Source of the DNA: an uncultured Bacteroidales bacterium
GTDB lineage: Bacteria > Bacteroidota > Bacteroidia > Bacteroidales > WCHB1-69
Direction of reading: 5' to 3'
Assembly: GCA_900315705.1 (NCBI GenBank)
Contig: ONAB01000003.1
Span: forward strand, 44,633 to 108,632
Length of the DNA: 64,000 nt
Part shown: positions 1-10,600 of the stretch, piece by piece
Numbering within the stretch: position 1 is the first letter of the stretch
Layout: each line of letters opens with the position of its first letter
The notes under the pieces: model-generated
Told to the model about the DNA's origin: nothing
Database searches by the model: none
The model's input: only the letters and a program-made list of their open reading frames with translations
Position numbers and translations under genes: made by a program

Positions 1-1722
1 ATTGTCTTCCTCTTCAGCGGTCAGGAAAATAGGCTGCTCGTTGAACTGCACCTGGCCATTCACCACACGACGATACGGGGTGACGATGAAGCCGAGGTTG
101 TTGATCTTGGCGAACACACTCAAAGAGGAGATAAGGCCGATGTTCGGACCTTCAGGGGTCTCGATTGTACAGAGACGGCCGTAGTGGGTGTAGTGCACGT
201 CACGCACCTCGAAGCCGGCACGCTCACGCGACAGACCGCCAGGACCCAGGGCAGAGATTCTGCGCTTGTGCGTGATCTCCGACAAGGGGTTCGTCTGGTC
301 CATAAACTGGGAGAGCTGGTTGGTGCCGAAGAAAGAGTTCACCACGGACGAGAGCGTCTTGGAGTTGATCAGGTCCGTCGGAGCGAACATCTCGTGGTCG
401 CGCACGTTCATCTTCTCACGGATGGTGCGAGCCATACGGTTCAGGCCCAGACTGAATTGGTTATATAATTGCTCACCCACGGTACGCACACGACGGTTGC
501 TCAAGTGGTCGATATCGTCCACTTCTGTCTTGGCGTTGATCAACTCAATCAAATAGCTGATGATGGAGATGATATCCTCGTTGGTCAACACGCACGTGTC
601 CTTGGGGATGTTAAGGTTCAATTTCTTGTTGATACGGTAGCGGCCCACTTCACCGAGGTCGTAGCGCTTCTCGGAGAAGAAGAGTTTCTCCAGAGTGGCG
701 CGTGCGGTCTCCTCGTCGGGAGCTGCCGTGCTCTTGAGTTGCAGGTAGATGTACTCGATAGCCTCCTTGCCGGATTTGGTCGGGTCTTTCTGCAACGTGT
801 TGAAGATGATGGAGTAGTCCACCATCTTGTCATCTTTCTTGTGGAACAGCACCGTCTTGATGTTCGCATCAGCGATCATATTGATGTGCTGTTTCTCGAA
901 GATGGTCTCACGATTGATGATCACTTCGGTACGTTCGATGTTGGAGACCTCACCGGTCTCGTCATCGACGAAGTCCTCATACCATTTCTTCGTCACGTCA
1001 GCGGCAAACTTCTCGCCGATGAACTTCTTGAGGTTGGCCTTGGTAGCCTTCACCTCTTGGGTGATGTCAAAAATGGAGAGGATATCCTTGTCCGTCTCAT
1101 ATCCGATGGCGCGCAACAGGGTGGTCACCGGCAGTTTCTTCTTTCTGTCGATGTACGCGTACATCACGTTGTTGATGTCGGTGGTGAACTCCATCCAGGA
1201 ACCCTTGAAGGGGATAATGCGGGCGGAGTAGAGAGGGGTCCCGTTGGTGTGGTACGAGAAGCCGAAGAAGACGCCCGGGGAGCGGTGGAGTTGGGACACC
1301 ACGACGCGCTCAGCACCGTTGATGATGAAGGTGCCGCTGGGGGTCATATAAGGGATTTCGCCAAGATAGGCGTCCTCCGTGATGGTTTCGAAATCCTCGT
1401 GCTCCGTATCGTTGCAGGACAATCTCAATTTTGCCGTCAGGGGAACGTGATAGGTCAAACCTCTTTCGAGACACTCGTCCATCGTATAGCGGGGTGCGCC
1501 GATGGAGTAATCGAGAAACTCAAGGGTAAAAATGTTTCTGGCATCCGTGATGGGGAAATTTTCTTTGAAGGCCTGGTATAATCCCTCTTTCTTACGATCT
1601 TCCACATCCGTGTCGATCTGGAAGAAGTCCCGGAATGATTTCAGCTGTATGTCAAGGAAATCGGGGTATGGCACCGGGCGTGTGGATGCAAAACTGATTC
1701 TTTTGTTGTTGTGCGTTGCCAA
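1..1722 (-). CDS. rpoB: RNA polymerase beta subunit (N-terminal part)
   Basis: Beta subunit of RNA polymerase; 574 N-terminal codons are visible and the rest lies beyond the window edge. The rifampicin-region core [16 protein letters not shown] is at residues 473-488, followed by the conserved [10 protein letters not shown] segment. The start is TTG at 1722: the frame has a TAA 15 bases upstream and no ATG until about residue 80, and TTG gives the expected N-terminus [13 protein letters not shown]. It is the last visible gene of the secE-nusG-rplKAJL-rpoB operon, 132 bases after rplL, with a hairpin in that gap. Confidence 0.97.
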   Translation of the reverse strand, partial: MATHNNKRISFASTRPVPYPDFLDIQLKSFRDFFQIDTDVEDRKKEGLYQAFKENFPITDARNIFTLEFLDYSIGAPRYTMDECLERGLTYHVPLTAKLRLSCNDTEHEDFETITEDAYLGEIPYMTPSGTFIINGAERVVVSQLHRSPGVFFGFSYHTNGTPLYSARIIPFKGSWMEFTTDINNVMYAYIDRKKKLPVTTLLRAIGYETDKDILSIFDITQEVKATKANLKKFIGEKFAADVTKKWYEDFVDDETGEVSNIERTEVIINRETIFEKQHINMIADANIKTVLFHKKDDKMVDYSIIFNTLQKDPTKSGKEAIEYIYLQLKSTAAPDEETARATLEKLFFSEKRYDLGEVGRYRINKKLNLNIPKDTCVLTNEDIISIISYLIELINAKTEVDDIDHLSNRRVRTVGEQLYNQFSLGLNRMARTIREKMNVRDHEMFAPTDLINSKTLSSVVNSFFGTNQLSQFMDQTNPLSEITHKRRISALGPGGLSRERAGFEVRDVHYTHYGRLCTIETPEGPNIGLISSLSVFAKINNLGFIVTPYRRVVNGQVQFNEQPIFLTAEEEDN

Positions 1723-1795
1723 GGCAGTTGATTTTTAATTGATATGAAACGGTTTAGCGAAAGGTGCCCAATGATGGGCGATATATACAACAATA

Positions 1796-1832
1796 AGTAC
1801 AAGCACTTCCACCGTGGTGGAAGTGTTGTACT
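1796..1832 (-). promoter_or_regulatory. rplL-rpoB intergenic hairpin
   Basis: A near-perfect inverted repeat: arms beginning AGTACAA and CACTTCCACC pair with GGTGGAAGTG and TTGTACT, with one bulged base. No U-run follows, so it is not an obvious intrinsic terminator. In other bacteria the rplL-rpoB gap carries an attenuator or RNase processing site that sets the ratio of ribosomal protein to polymerase. The same role here is inference from position. Confidence 0.6.
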
Positions 1833-1854
1833 ATTGAGGGGATTATGAAGAAAT

Positions 1855-2232
1855 TTATTTAATCTCGACTTCGGCGCCAGCCTCTTCGAGGGACTTCTTC
1901 AGGGACTCAGCTTCGTCCTTGGAGATGCCTTCCTTCACAGCCTTGGGAGCACCGTCAACCAATTCCTTGGCTTCCTTGAGGCCGAGGCTGGTGAGTTCCT
2001 TCACGAGCTTGACGACTTGGAGTTTCTGAGCGCCGGCGGCTTTCAGGATCACGTCGAACTCAGTCTTCTCTTCAGCGGCGGCAGCGCCACCAGCGGCGGG
2101 ACCAGCGGCCACGGCAACTGCGGCGGCTGCGGGCTCAATGCCGTATTCGTCTTTCAAAATTTGAGCTAACTCGTTAACTTCTTTAACGGTCAAGTTCACT
2201 AATTGTTCTGCAAATGCTTTCAAATCTGCCAT
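1855..2232 (-). CDS. rplL: 50S ribosomal protein L7/L12
   Basis: L7/L12 stalk protein, 125 aa, the usual length. The N-terminal dimerisation segment ([22 protein letters not shown]) is followed by an Ala/Gly-rich hinge at about residues 35-55. The C-terminal factor-binding domain has the conserved KVIKLVRE-like helix (here [19 protein letters not shown]) and ends EAGAEVEIK. It lies 52 bases downstream of rplJ in the same operon and recruits translation GTPases to the ribosome. Confidence 0.97.
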   Translation of the reverse strand: MADLKAFAEQLVNLTVKEVNELAQILKDEYGIEPAAAAVAVAAGPAAGGAAAAEEKTEFDVILKAAGAQKLQVVKLVKELTSLGLKEAKELVDGAPKAVKEGISKDEAESLKKSLEEAGAEVEIK

Positions 2233-2284
2233 AATTTTATTTTTTTAATGTTTTTACTAATTTGTTGTTTTTACTAAATTTGTT

Positions 2285-2806
2285 TTATTCGGCCTTTTCG
2301 GACAAAGTTTTGACAATGCCGGCCAATTTGCCACCACCCGACTGCAATGCGGAAACCACATTCTTGGCAGGGGATTGCAGCAAAGCGATGAGATCGCCAA
2401 TCAACTCCTCGCGGGACTTGATGTTGCACAGAGCTTCCAGCTGGTCGTCTCCCAAATAAACGGTCTCCTCAATGAACGCCGCCTTGATGAGGGGCTTCGC
2501 GTTCTTGGCGCGGAACTCCTTGATCAGCTTGGCGGGCACGTTGCCCGTGTTGCAGAGCATAATGGAGGTGGCACCGTTCAGGACGGGATAGAGCTCGGAA
2601 TAGTCTGACTCACACTGGTCCATCGCGCGTTTGAGCAGGGTGTTCTTCACCACTTTCAACTTCACATCGCGCTTGTTGCACAATCTGCGCAACTGGTTGA
2701 CTGTACTAACCGTGAAACCGGAAATATCGGTTACATAAACGTGGGAATAGTTAGTCAAGTCCTGTGCGATTTCTTCGATAATTTGACTTTTCTGTTCTTT
2801 TTTCAT
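2285..2806 (-). CDS. rplJ: 50S ribosomal protein L10
   Basis: L10, 173 aa, the stalk base that binds 23S rRNA and carries L7/L12 dimers. The N-terminal half shows the typical VYVTDISGFTVSTVNQLRRLCNK segment and the VKNTLLKRAM helix. It follows rplA by 20 bases, so there is no room for the long L10 leader found in some phyla. Confidence 0.96.
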   Translation of the reverse strand: MKKEQKSQIIEEIAQDLTNYSHVYVTDISGFTVSTVNQLRRLCNKRDVKLKVVKNTLLKRAMDQCESDYSELYPVLNGATSIMLCNTGNVPAKLIKEFRAKNAKPLIKAAFIEETVYLGDDQLEALCNIKSREELIGDLIALLQSPAKNVVSALQSGGGKLAGIVKTLSEKAE

Positions 2807-2826
2807 ACTACTAACTAGACTTTAGA

Positions 2827-3522
2827 TTATAATGTAACGGACTTCGGATCCACCTGTACGCCAGGGCTCATCGTTGTGGAAAGGTATATGCTCTTGATGT
2901 AGGTTCCCTTTGCGGAGGTCGGTTTCAGCTTGATGATGGTGCTCATCACCTCGCGTGCGTTGTCGGTCAGCTGGTCAACCGTGAAGCGGTTCTTGCCGAT
3001 GGAGGTGTGGATAATACCGTACTTGTCCACCTTGAAGTCAATCTTACCGCCCTTCACTTCCGTGACAGCCTTGCCGATTTCCATCGTCACCGTACCGGAC
3101 TTGGGGTTCGGCATCAAGCCGCGGGGACCCAAAATACGACCGAGGGCACCGATCTTCGGCATCACGCTCGGCATAGTGATGATGACGTCCACGTCGGTCC
3201 AACCTTGCTTGATCTTCTCAACGTATTCGTCCAATCCCACATAGTCGGCGCCGGCTGCCTTGGCTTCTTCCTCCTTGTCGGGAGTACAGAGGGCCAGCAC
3301 GCGGACCACCTTACCGGTTCCGTGGGGCAGCGTCACGATACCACGCACCATCTGATTGGCCTTACGAGGGTCAACGCCCAGACGGACGTCGATGTCGAAG
3401 GAGGCGTCAAACTTGGTGTAGGTAAGGTTCTTCACCACCTGCACTGCCTCTGGCAAAGCATATACTTTGTTCTTATCAAATTTAGCAAAAGCCTCTTTGC
3501 GTTTTTTTGATATTTTTGCCAT
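2827..3522 (-). CDS. rplA: 50S ribosomal protein L1
   Basis: L1, 231 aa, full length. It binds the L1 stalk of 23S rRNA and helps release deacylated tRNA. Visible family signatures are [21 protein letters not shown] near residue 50 and [15 protein letters not shown] near residue 135. It sits between rplK (23-base gap) and rplJ (20-base gap). In other bacteria L1 represses its own rplKA message; I did not identify an L1-binding mimic in the leader. Confidence 0.97.
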   Translation of the reverse strand: MAKISKKRKEAFAKFDKNKVYALPEAVQVVKNLTYTKFDASFDIDVRLGVDPRKANQMVRGIVTLPHGTGKVVRVLALCTPDKEEEAKAAGADYVGLDEYVEKIKQGWTDVDVIITMPSVMPKIGALGRILGPRGLMPNPKSGTVTMEIGKAVTEVKGGKIDFKVDKYGIIHTSIGKNRFTVDQLTDNAREVMSTIIKLKPTSAKGTYIKSIYLSTTMSPGVQVDPKSVTL

Positions 3523-3545
3523 TGATTCTTTGGTTTTACTTGTTA

Positions 3546-3995
3546 TTAATTCTTTTCAAAGGGGTTTTGACCACCTTTCACCACAACACCCATACTGCGT
3601 GCCGTTCCGGCCACCATTGACATAGCGGACTCGAGGACGAAACAGTTCAGGTCGGGCATCTTCAGCTCCGCAATGCTGCGCACCTGGTCCCAAGTGATGG
3701 TGCCCACCTTGGAACGGTTGGGCTCTCCGGAACCTTTCTGCAACTTCGCGGCTTCCTTGATCTGCACGGCCACGGGTGGCGTCTTCGTGATAAAGTCGAA
3801 GGACTTGTCCTTGTAGACTGTGATCACAACGGGAATCACTTTGCCCGCAAGGTCTTGCGTTCTGGAATTGAACTGCTTGCAGAACTCCATGATGTTCACG
3901 CCCTTTGAACCCAAAGCGGGTCCTACTGGCGGTGACGGGTTGGCGGCACCTCCCTTGATTTGTAATTTGATTAATCCAACTACTTCTTTTGCCAT
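3546..3995 (-). CDS. rplK: 50S ribosomal protein L11
   Basis: L11, 149 aa. The N-terminal proline-rich segment ([26 protein letters not shown]) and the C-terminal RNA-binding domain with MGVVVKG near the end are both present. It forms the GTPase-associated centre with the L10/L12 stalk. It is co-transcribed with nusG upstream and rplA downstream. Confidence 0.97.
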   Translation of the reverse strand: MAKEVVGLIKLQIKGGAANPSPPVGPALGSKGVNIMEFCKQFNSRTQDLAGKVIPVVITVYKDKSFDFITKTPPVAVQIKEAAKLQKGSGEPNRSKVGTITWDQVRSIAELKMPDLNCFVLESAMSMVAGTARSMGVVVKGGQNPFEKN

Positions 3996-4035
3996 TGTTT
4001 AATAATTAAAATTGTTGGTTTGTAACTTGCCGGAG

Positions 4036-4590
4036 CTATACTTTTTCAACTTGCATAAAACCCAGTTCCAACGGGGTCTTACGGCCGAAGATTTTCACCA
4101 TAATCTTCAGCTTCTTCTTCTCGGTGTCGATCTCTTCGATCACCCCCGTGAAGGTGTTGAAAGGTCCGTCAATAACTTTCACCTCCTCGCCTACCAGGTA
4201 AGGCTTCAACAAGGACTCGTCTTGCGACAAGAGCTCGTCGAACTTGCCCAACAAACGGGAGACTTCGTCGGGACGAAGCGGTTTGGGCTGCTCGTTCTTG
4301 TGCTTGCAACCCACAAAACCCAACACCCCGGGAACGTCCAGCAATGTCGTGAAAACCTCGCCCGTCATCGCCGCCTCTACGAAAATGTAGCTCGGATAAT
4401 AACTGCGCTCTTTCACAACCTTCTTGCCGCTCTTCGTGGTGTGGTAAACCTTCTCGGTCGGAATCAACACATTCGTCACATAATCGGTCAGATGCGAAAG
4501 CTCAACCTCGGTCTCGATGTTCTGCTTCACCTTCTTCTCCGTGCCCGTGACGGACTTGATCACATACCACTTGCGTTCAATCTCAGACAT
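4036..4590 (-). CDS. nusG: Transcription termination/antitermination factor NusG
   Basis: NusG, 184 aa. The N-terminal NGN domain (WYVIKSVTGTEKKVKQNIE) is followed by a C-terminal KOW domain with GEEVKVIDGPFNTFTGVIEEI at about residues 130-150. It binds elongating RNA polymerase and links it to Rho or ribosomal protein S10. It lies between secE and rplK with 40-base gaps on both sides, the conserved bacterial order. Confidence 0.96.
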   Translation of the reverse strand: MSEIERKWYVIKSVTGTEKKVKQNIETEVELSHLTDYVTNVLIPTEKVYHTTKSGKKVVKERSYYPSYIFVEAAMTGEVFTTLLDVPGVLGFVGCKHKNEQPKPLRPDEVSRLLGKFDELLSQDESLLKPYLVGEEVKVIDGPFNTFTGVIEEIDTEKKKLKIMVKIFGRKTPLELGFMQVEKV

Positions 4591-4630
4591 AACCGTTATT
4601 TTCGATATAACTCCAACGTTTAAAAGAAAA

Positions 4631-4819
4631 CTAAACAGCCGGGAACATCAATTCCATTCCCAGATTGAAAATAGCATCCATCAAAAACACGATTAACGCG
4701 ATTATAAGGGAAGCAATGGACACTACCACAACACTATTTCCAAGTTCCTGCATAGTGGGCCAGCTCGTCTTGTGAACCAACTCATCATACATCTCTTTAA
4801 AATAATTCACTATTTTCAT
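4631..4819 (-). CDS. secE: Preprotein translocase subunit SecE
   Basis: SecE, 62 aa, the short single-span form. An amphipathic N-terminal helix (YFKEMYDELVHKTSWPTMQEL) precedes one hydrophobic segment at about residues 28-53. It clamps SecY in the inner-membrane translocon. It is first in the ribosomal/polymerase operon. In many Bacteroidota tuf and tRNA-Trp lie just upstream; here trmB does, so synteny is broken at this point. Confidence 0.95.
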   Translation of the reverse strand: MKIVNYFKEMYDELVHKTSWPTMQELGNSVVVVSIASLIIALIVFLMDAIFNLGMELMFPAV

Positions 4820-5004
4820 TTTCTTTCTATTTTTTATTTTTCGATATTTTTAGAGACATTTCGTCTTTTTTTTGCAAAAACCCAACCCCACTACCAACGT
4901 GCTCTTGTTGATAAAACCAAATTTCAACCTGTTGTAAACCAGTTGTTTACCACAAATCAAAACCCATCACCACAATCACTTCTGCCGATTTTCCAACAAG
5001 TTGG

Positions 5005-5034
5005 CAAATATAGAAAATTTTTTATTCCATCCAA
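5005..5034 (-). promoter_or_regulatory. Promoter of the secE-rpoB operon
   Basis: On the minus strand a -7 box TATATTTG (5005-5012) matches TAnnTTTG exactly, with TTG (5032-5034) 19 bases upstream, the Bacteroidota primary-sigma arrangement. The predicted start is near 4998, giving a leader of about 180 bases. Palindromes CAACAAGTTG (4994-5003) and CAACAGGTTG (5032-5041) sit on the start site and the -33 box, and a third, CAACCTGTTG, is at 4925-4934. These could be operators. Confidence 0.7.
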
Positions 5035-5036
5035 CA

Positions 5037-5062
5037 GGTTGATAAACTTTTTTTTATCAACA
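5037..5062 (-). terminator. Hairpin just downstream of trmB
   Basis: Nine-base arms GTTGATAAA and TTTATCAAC face each other across a short A/T loop, 6 bases past the trmB stop. There is no clean U-run after the 3' arm, so termination is possible but weak. The arms also contain TTATCAAC, one base from a DnaA box. Confidence 0.35.
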
Positions 5063-5067
5063 CTTTT

Positions 5068-5730
5068 TCAGATTTTCACACTCACATACGATATCCTCTT
5101 CCCCTCCGACAACCACATCTTCTCATAGAAGGTTTGCACCTCTTTCAGGATGGCGTCGCAAGGCTCCCCGTACACGTCGTCCACCTTCGACAACACCGGC
5201 CACCCCTGCTGCGGGGCGGTCTCCAACACATACTCATACAACTCCCGGCTGTCAGTCTTCAGATGGAGCACTCCCCCACCCTCGCGCATCACCTCGCGGT
5301 AATAGCCGACAAAACGCGGCGACACCAGCCGCCGACGCTCGTGCTTCAGCTGAGGGTCCGGGAAAGTGACCCATATCTCGTCCACCTCGCCCGGCGCGAA
5401 ATAGTACCCTATCCGGTCAATCGTGATGCGCAAAAAAGCCACATTGCCCATTTCCATCTCCAGCGCATCCTTGCAGCCGCGCCACAGACGGGCACCCTTG
5501 CGGTCGATGCCGATATAGTTGCGGTCGGGCTGGCGCTGCGCCATCGCAATCGTATATTCCCCCTTGCCACAACCCAACTCCAAAACGATGGGATTGTCGT
5601 TATGGAAATAATCCTCGCGCCAGCGCCCCTTCAATGGGAACTCCACGCCCGCACAATCGTACTTCGAACGCTGGAACAAGTTGCCGAAGGTCTCGTTCTC
5701 GGCAAAACGCTGTAACTTATGTTTAGCCAT
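5068..5730 (-). CDS. trmB: tRNA (guanine-N7)-methyltransferase
   Basis: TrmB, 220 aa, methylates G46 in the variable loop of tRNAs using SAM. The SAM-binding loop LELGCGKGEYT is near residue 52, and the family signature WVTFPDPQLKHERRRL is near residues 120-135. The start ATG shares its A with the stop of the upstream ABC exporter gene (TAATG), indicating translational coupling. Confidence 0.93.
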   Translation of the reverse strand: MAKHKLQRFAENETFGNLFQRSKYDCAGVEFPLKGRWREDYFHNDNPIVLELGCGKGEYTIAMAQRQPDRNYIGIDRKGARLWRGCKDALEMEMGNVAFLRITIDRIGYYFAPGEVDEIWVTFPDPQLKHERRRLVSPRFVGYYREVMREGGGVLHLKTDSRELYEYVLETAPQQGWPVLSKVDDVYGEPCDAILKEVQTFYEKMWLSEGKRISYVSVKI

Positions 5731-7523
5731 TAATGTAGATTTTGAATTTGAATGTAATGATAATAGGTCCCTTCCAGCTTCATCAGTTCCTCGTGCGTGC
5801 CGCGCTCCACGACACGACCGCCCGAGAGCACCACTATGTCATCAGCCCGCTGTATAGTGGAGAGACGGTGCGCAATCACGATCACCGTCCGGTTGCGCAT
5901 TGCCTCGTCAAGGGCCTGCTGCACCTGATGCTCCGACTCAGTGTCCATAGCCGAAGTGGCCTCGTCCAGAATCAGAATGGGCGTGTTGCGCAAAACCGCA
6001 CGGGCAATGCTTATACGTTGGCGCTGCCCCCCCGACAGGTTAAGACCACGGTCGCTCAAGCGATGCTGCAAACCGTCTTCCAGACTGTTCACGAAGTCAT
6101 CGATATGGGCGACGCGAACCGCCCTCATCACCTCCTCCTCAGTGGCTGGAAAGCCCAAGGTGATATTGTCGAACAGCGTGGCATTGAACAACACCACATC
6201 CTGTGACACCAGAGCGAACAAGGATCGGTACTGAGCTATGTCATAACGGCGAATGTCAACGCCATCCAACTCTACAGATCCAGATGTGGGATCATAGAAT
6301 CGCTCCAGCAAGTCCACCAGCGTGGTCTTCCCGGACCCCGAAGGACCCACCAATGCGACCATCTTGCCTTTACCAATCTGGAAATTAACGTCGGAAAGGA
6401 CCTCCGCATCGGCATAAGCAAAACTCAAATCCCGAATAGTAAGGGCGTCCTTAAAGGAGTCCACTGCGACAGGATGTTCAGGCTGAAGGATAACCTCGTC
6501 AGCCTCCAGTACCTCATTCAATCTGTCTAATGCTGCCTGCCCACGCTTGTAGTTGGAAAAGGCGGTTGAAAAATTACCGATAGGAGATATCAACTGCGGG
6601 AAGATGGCCACATAGGTAATGAAAAGCTCGGGAGAAAAAGAGGAACCCGGTGACAAAACCATTGTCCCACCAACCACCAAGACCACCATCACAATACAGA
6701 CACCGAGAAACTCACTCAACGGCGAAGCCAAATCGACACGCCGGAAAATACGAGTCTGTGTGTCCGAATACTTGTCATTGAATTTCTGGAACTGTTCCTC
6801 AGCCTTCCGCTGCGCGTTAAAGCCTTTTATAATACGCAATCCCGAAATAGTCTCTTCCACTTGAGAAATCAAGACCCCCATACGCTGCTTGGAGTTTTTG
6901 TTCTCCCTTCTGAGCACTGAGGAAATCTTGGCAATGGCAAGAAACGGCAAAGGCAAAATCAAGAAGACGTATAGCGTTAACCGAGGATTGATGTAAATGA
7001 GGAAAGCCAGGAACAGCAGAATAGTGATGGGCTCAGTAATGAAATGGCGCAGTGCGTTGAGTATGGTGAATTCAACCTCTTGCGTGTCACCCACTGCCCT
7101 CGACACCACATCGCCTCTCTGTTTAGAAGAGAAAAAGCTTAAAGGCAGCGTCAGTATTTTATAGTACATCTTGTTGCGCAAGCGGTAAAGCAAATCACTG
7201 CGTAAAGTGGCCATAAACCACTGCGTCAAATAGGCAAAAAGTGACTTCAGGAAATAGAGCAAAATGGCAAGCGCAATCAGCAGGGTGATGGAAGTGGAGA
7301 GATTGGTGAAGTCGAGGTAAACATCCAGCCGCGATACCACATACGACGAAACAGGGCTCAGATTAGAGAGCTGTCCTGTAAAGAGCAGTTTGCAGAAAGG
7401 TTCTATCAAAAGATAAACACAGAAAGTCAGCAGGACGGAAAGAGCGTTGAAGAGAAAAACCAACAACAGACTTCCGGCATACTGCCTTACCAATTGCGAA
7501 AGGAATGACTTTCTGTTTGACAT
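5730..7523 (-). CDS. ABC exporter, MsbA/lipid A-type, fused permease-ATPase
   Basis: A 597-aa half-transporter that works as a homodimer in the inner membrane. The N-terminal type-1 exporter domain has about six membrane segments (first near residues 15-40). The ATPase has Walker A GPSGSGKTT near residue 390, signature LSGGQRQR near 494 and Walker B ILILDEATSAMD near 517. This architecture fits MsbA-like lipid flippases, which are common single-copy genes in Bacteroidota, but the substrate cannot be read from sequence. Its stop overlaps the trmB start by one base. Confidence 0.85.
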   Translation of the reverse strand: MSNRKSFLSQLVRQYAGSLLLVFLFNALSVLLTFCVYLLIEPFCKLLFTGQLSNLSPVSSYVVSRLDVYLDFTNLSTSITLLIALAILLYFLKSLFAYLTQWFMATLRSDLLYRLRNKMYYKILTLPLSFFSSKQRGDVVSRAVGDTQEVEFTILNALRHFITEPITILLFLAFLIYINPRLTLYVFLILPLPFLAIAKISSVLRRENKNSKQRMGVLISQVEETISGLRIIKGFNAQRKAEEQFQKFNDKYSDTQTRIFRRVDLASPLSEFLGVCIVMVVLVVGGTMVLSPGSSFSPELFITYVAIFPQLISPIGNFSTAFSNYKRGQAALDRLNEVLEADEVILQPEHPVAVDSFKDALTIRDLSFAYADAEVLSDVNFQIGKGKMVALVGPSGSGKTTLVDLLERFYDPTSGSVELDGVDIRRYDIAQYRSLFALVSQDVVLFNATLFDNITLGFPATEEEVMRAVRVAHIDDFVNSLEDGLQHRLSDRGLNLSGGQRQRISIARAVLRNTPILILDEATSAMDTESEHQVQQALDEAMRNRTVIVIAHRLSTIQRADDIVVLSGGRVVERGTHEELMKLEGTYYHYIQIQNLH

Positions 7524-7548
7524 TATTTATATCTGTAAAAAAAGACAA

Positions 7549-7585
7549 TAAAAAAGGGAGTTGTGTTGTATCGCACAACTCCCTT
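7549..7585 (-). terminator. Rho-independent terminator of the giant gene
   Basis: A perfect 12-bp stem (AAGGGAGTTGTG with its complement; arms 7554-7565 and 7574-7585) and an 8-base loop, followed on the minus strand by a U-rich tail. It lies about 20 bases past the stop of the 3,472-aa gene and should isolate it from the exporter gene downstream. Confidence 0.85.
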
Positions 7586-7605
7586 GCATTGTATAGTCAA
7601 TCTAA

Positions 7606-10600
7606 TTACTTAGAGATGACAAGTTTCTTAGAGAGGGTCGTATTCTCACCCTTCACCTGGATGAAGTACACGCCAGGAGTGAGGTTGCGGACCTCGCGGC
7701 TGTAGATGTACTCGGAACCATCGAGAGTGACATTGTCCTTAGCGACAACCTGACCAGCAATGTTGACCACATTGATAGAGGTCTCACCGGTGACACCATT
7801 GATGCGAGCGTTGACAATGCTGTTGGTCGGGTTCGGATAGACGAACATAGAAGCATTGTTGGACTCAACGTCGTTGATGCCAGTAGTACCAGTGGTGATC
7901 AGAGAGAAGCCACCAGAAGAAACGGTGCTGCTACCAGTGACATTGATGTTGAAGACATCAGTTGCCAAAGTGTCATAGGAGGTTTCATTGAAGAACTCAG
8001 TACCACCTAAGGTAAGTGAAGCAGTAGAATCCAGATTGTAGTACATATAAGCATAGTCGTTATAGTAGGTATTCATCATAACGAGGTTATAATGAATCTC
8101 GTACTCACCAGGCTGCAAGAACTGGTTCACCGTTCTGTTGATAGGATTGTTAGTCAGATAGTGGAGGAAGAAGTAGTCATACTTTGAAGAGAGAGGAATG
8201 GTTGTATTACCAACACCCTTCGGGAAGTGGTTACTGGAAGCTGTCGTAGGATCGGACTGACCATAATTGAACTGGGAAACAAGATTCTTGACTGTAGTGC
8301 CATCAGGCATCAGCATATTATAGTTGTCCGTAATCACATATTGGGAGGTACCAGTACCGATAGCCTGAATATAATTACCAATACCTAACATCGGGACAAT
8401 AGTATCGTTGCGGAAGATATCGAATGTGACAAAGACACGTTTACCTTCAGGAATTCCACAAGGATTAGCAATCATCCAAGAGTAGTCGGTCTTAGAATCA
8501 GTGGTCTCAGCCGTAATGGTGTGAGTCTCAGTGCCAGTAGCGGACTTGAAGATGAAGCGAGGTCTGTCAGATGCCATAATCGAGACAACATCGTCAGCAG
8601 CGAAGACGTAATCATCGGTGGTGACATTGTCAGCCGTTACAGACGTACAGTTATTGCTGTCCACAACAGTCAGCGTGAAGGTGAAGATGGAGTCAGCAGT
8701 GAGGCCGAGCGGAGCGGCATTGAAGGTGTAATTCTTCGCGCTAGATACGACAGTACCAGCAGCATCGGTCCAAGTATAGGACTTATAGACATAGCTGGAA
8801 GTCTCCGTCATCGTAGCGCTGCCATCCAAGCAGATGTAAGCGTCGGAAGCGATAGCAGGAACAGGCAACGGGTAAACCGTCACAACAGTGTCAAGCGTAT
8901 CAGCACCGCAAGCGTTGGTAGCGATGAAGTACAACTTGGAACCATCCATAGCAGCAGTAGCGATTGTGGTCCAATCGTATGCAGTGGTTTCAGGAGCGAG
9001 GTTCCAAATAGTGTCAGTAGGCAGACCGTTAGTGTCAACCGTCATACCGGCAGGCTGCGTGAAGGCAACGCCTTCGCAAACGTCAAGCTTACCACCAGAG
9101 ATCGGAGAAGTGATTGTCGGTTTGTCATTGACTCTGATCACAGCCTGGATCGTCTTGGTACCGCAGGAAGGAACAGCCGTGCTGGTAGCCGTCAAATTGA
9201 TGGTGTCACCCTTGATATTCATATTCTCAGGAATACCATACAACTTGTTGGTAGTAGCATCGAATCCATAACCTGCAGGCAGAGTGCCGTCAACATCAAG
9301 AGTAGCATTCTCCACATTGAAGGCAATAGTGTCGATCGTGTCGAGACGGCAGACAACCTGATTCAGCAGAGCAGGATTGACAGCCGTAAGTTTGACAGTG
9401 TCGTTCACAACAATCGTCACATTCATAGTCTTAGTATCGCAAGCAGGAGTCTTATCGCTCGTAGCGGTAACAGTCACCACGAATGTACCAGCAGCGATAG
9501 GAGAACCCTTGATAGTGTCATTAGCGAAGGTAAGACCATCAGGTAACGTGGAAGTAGTAACAATTGCATTCTCAGCATCGATGGCTATCGGAGTGATGGC
9601 ATCACCGAGGCAGATAGTATCCTTCTCAGGAGCAACAGCCAACTTAACAGTATCGTTAACAACAACCTCAATAGTTGCATTCTTAGCAAGACAAGCAACA
9701 GTTTGAGATGCCGGACTGGAAGCCGTAACTGTAATGTTATAGGTACCAAAGTTGGTCGGCAGAGCGTGGATAGTGTCATTGAGAGTGCTAGCAGTTGCGC
9801 CAAGAGCAGCATCAGCAGCGTAAGTAATCTCAGCATGCTCAACAGTCACGATGAAGTCCTTCGTCGGGTTGCCAAGGCAGACAGTGTCATACAACGGATC
9901 AACCGTGAGTTTAACAGTGTCGTTCACGATAATAACAGCATTCAGCTCTTTATTTCTGCAGTTAGGAGTATTCGTGCCATAAATCGTTATTCTGATTGTG
10001 TCGGCAGCTTCAGGAGTACCGGAAATCTTGTACGAAGTGCCGGAACCGGAAAGGGTAAGACCAGCAGGCAGCGTAGAAGTGGTAACAGTACCATTGGCAA
10101 TCGTGAGATTAATATCAGTCATAGCAGCGCCAAGACAGAACTCTTGGTTCAACGGGCTGGTAGTGGTGAGAGAAACAGTGTCATAAACCTCAATCTGGAC
10201 CGTAGCACTCTTATCACCACAGCCGTTAACATTAGCAGCGGTAATAGTAATTGTGAACGTGCCAGAGGCCTCAGGAGTACCCGTGATCTTACCATCAGCA
10301 GCAGAGAAAGCAAGACCAGTAGGAAGCGTAGAGGTAGTAACCGTAGCATTGGTAGAGGTGATGACAATGTCGGTGATAGCATCACCAAGACAAATGTTCT
10401 GAGTAAGCGGAGAGACAGTCAGAGTAGTGGTATCCTTAACCGTGATAGTGTCATTGATTGTCATAGAAGGACACGGAGAACCGACAACATTGGTGTTGGC
10501 AGTAATCGCAATTGCAATCGTACCAACAGCGGAAGGAGTACCAGTGATGGTCTGTGCAGCAGGATCAAAGGTCAAACCGGAAGTAGCCGGAGTGAACACA

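Noticed and set aside
4820-5067. Replication origin
   Set aside because: DnaA-box-like sites and AT-rich DNA are present, but genes on both sides run the same way, there is no dnaA/dnaN/gidA context, and a promoter explains the region. Kept only as a regulatory finding.
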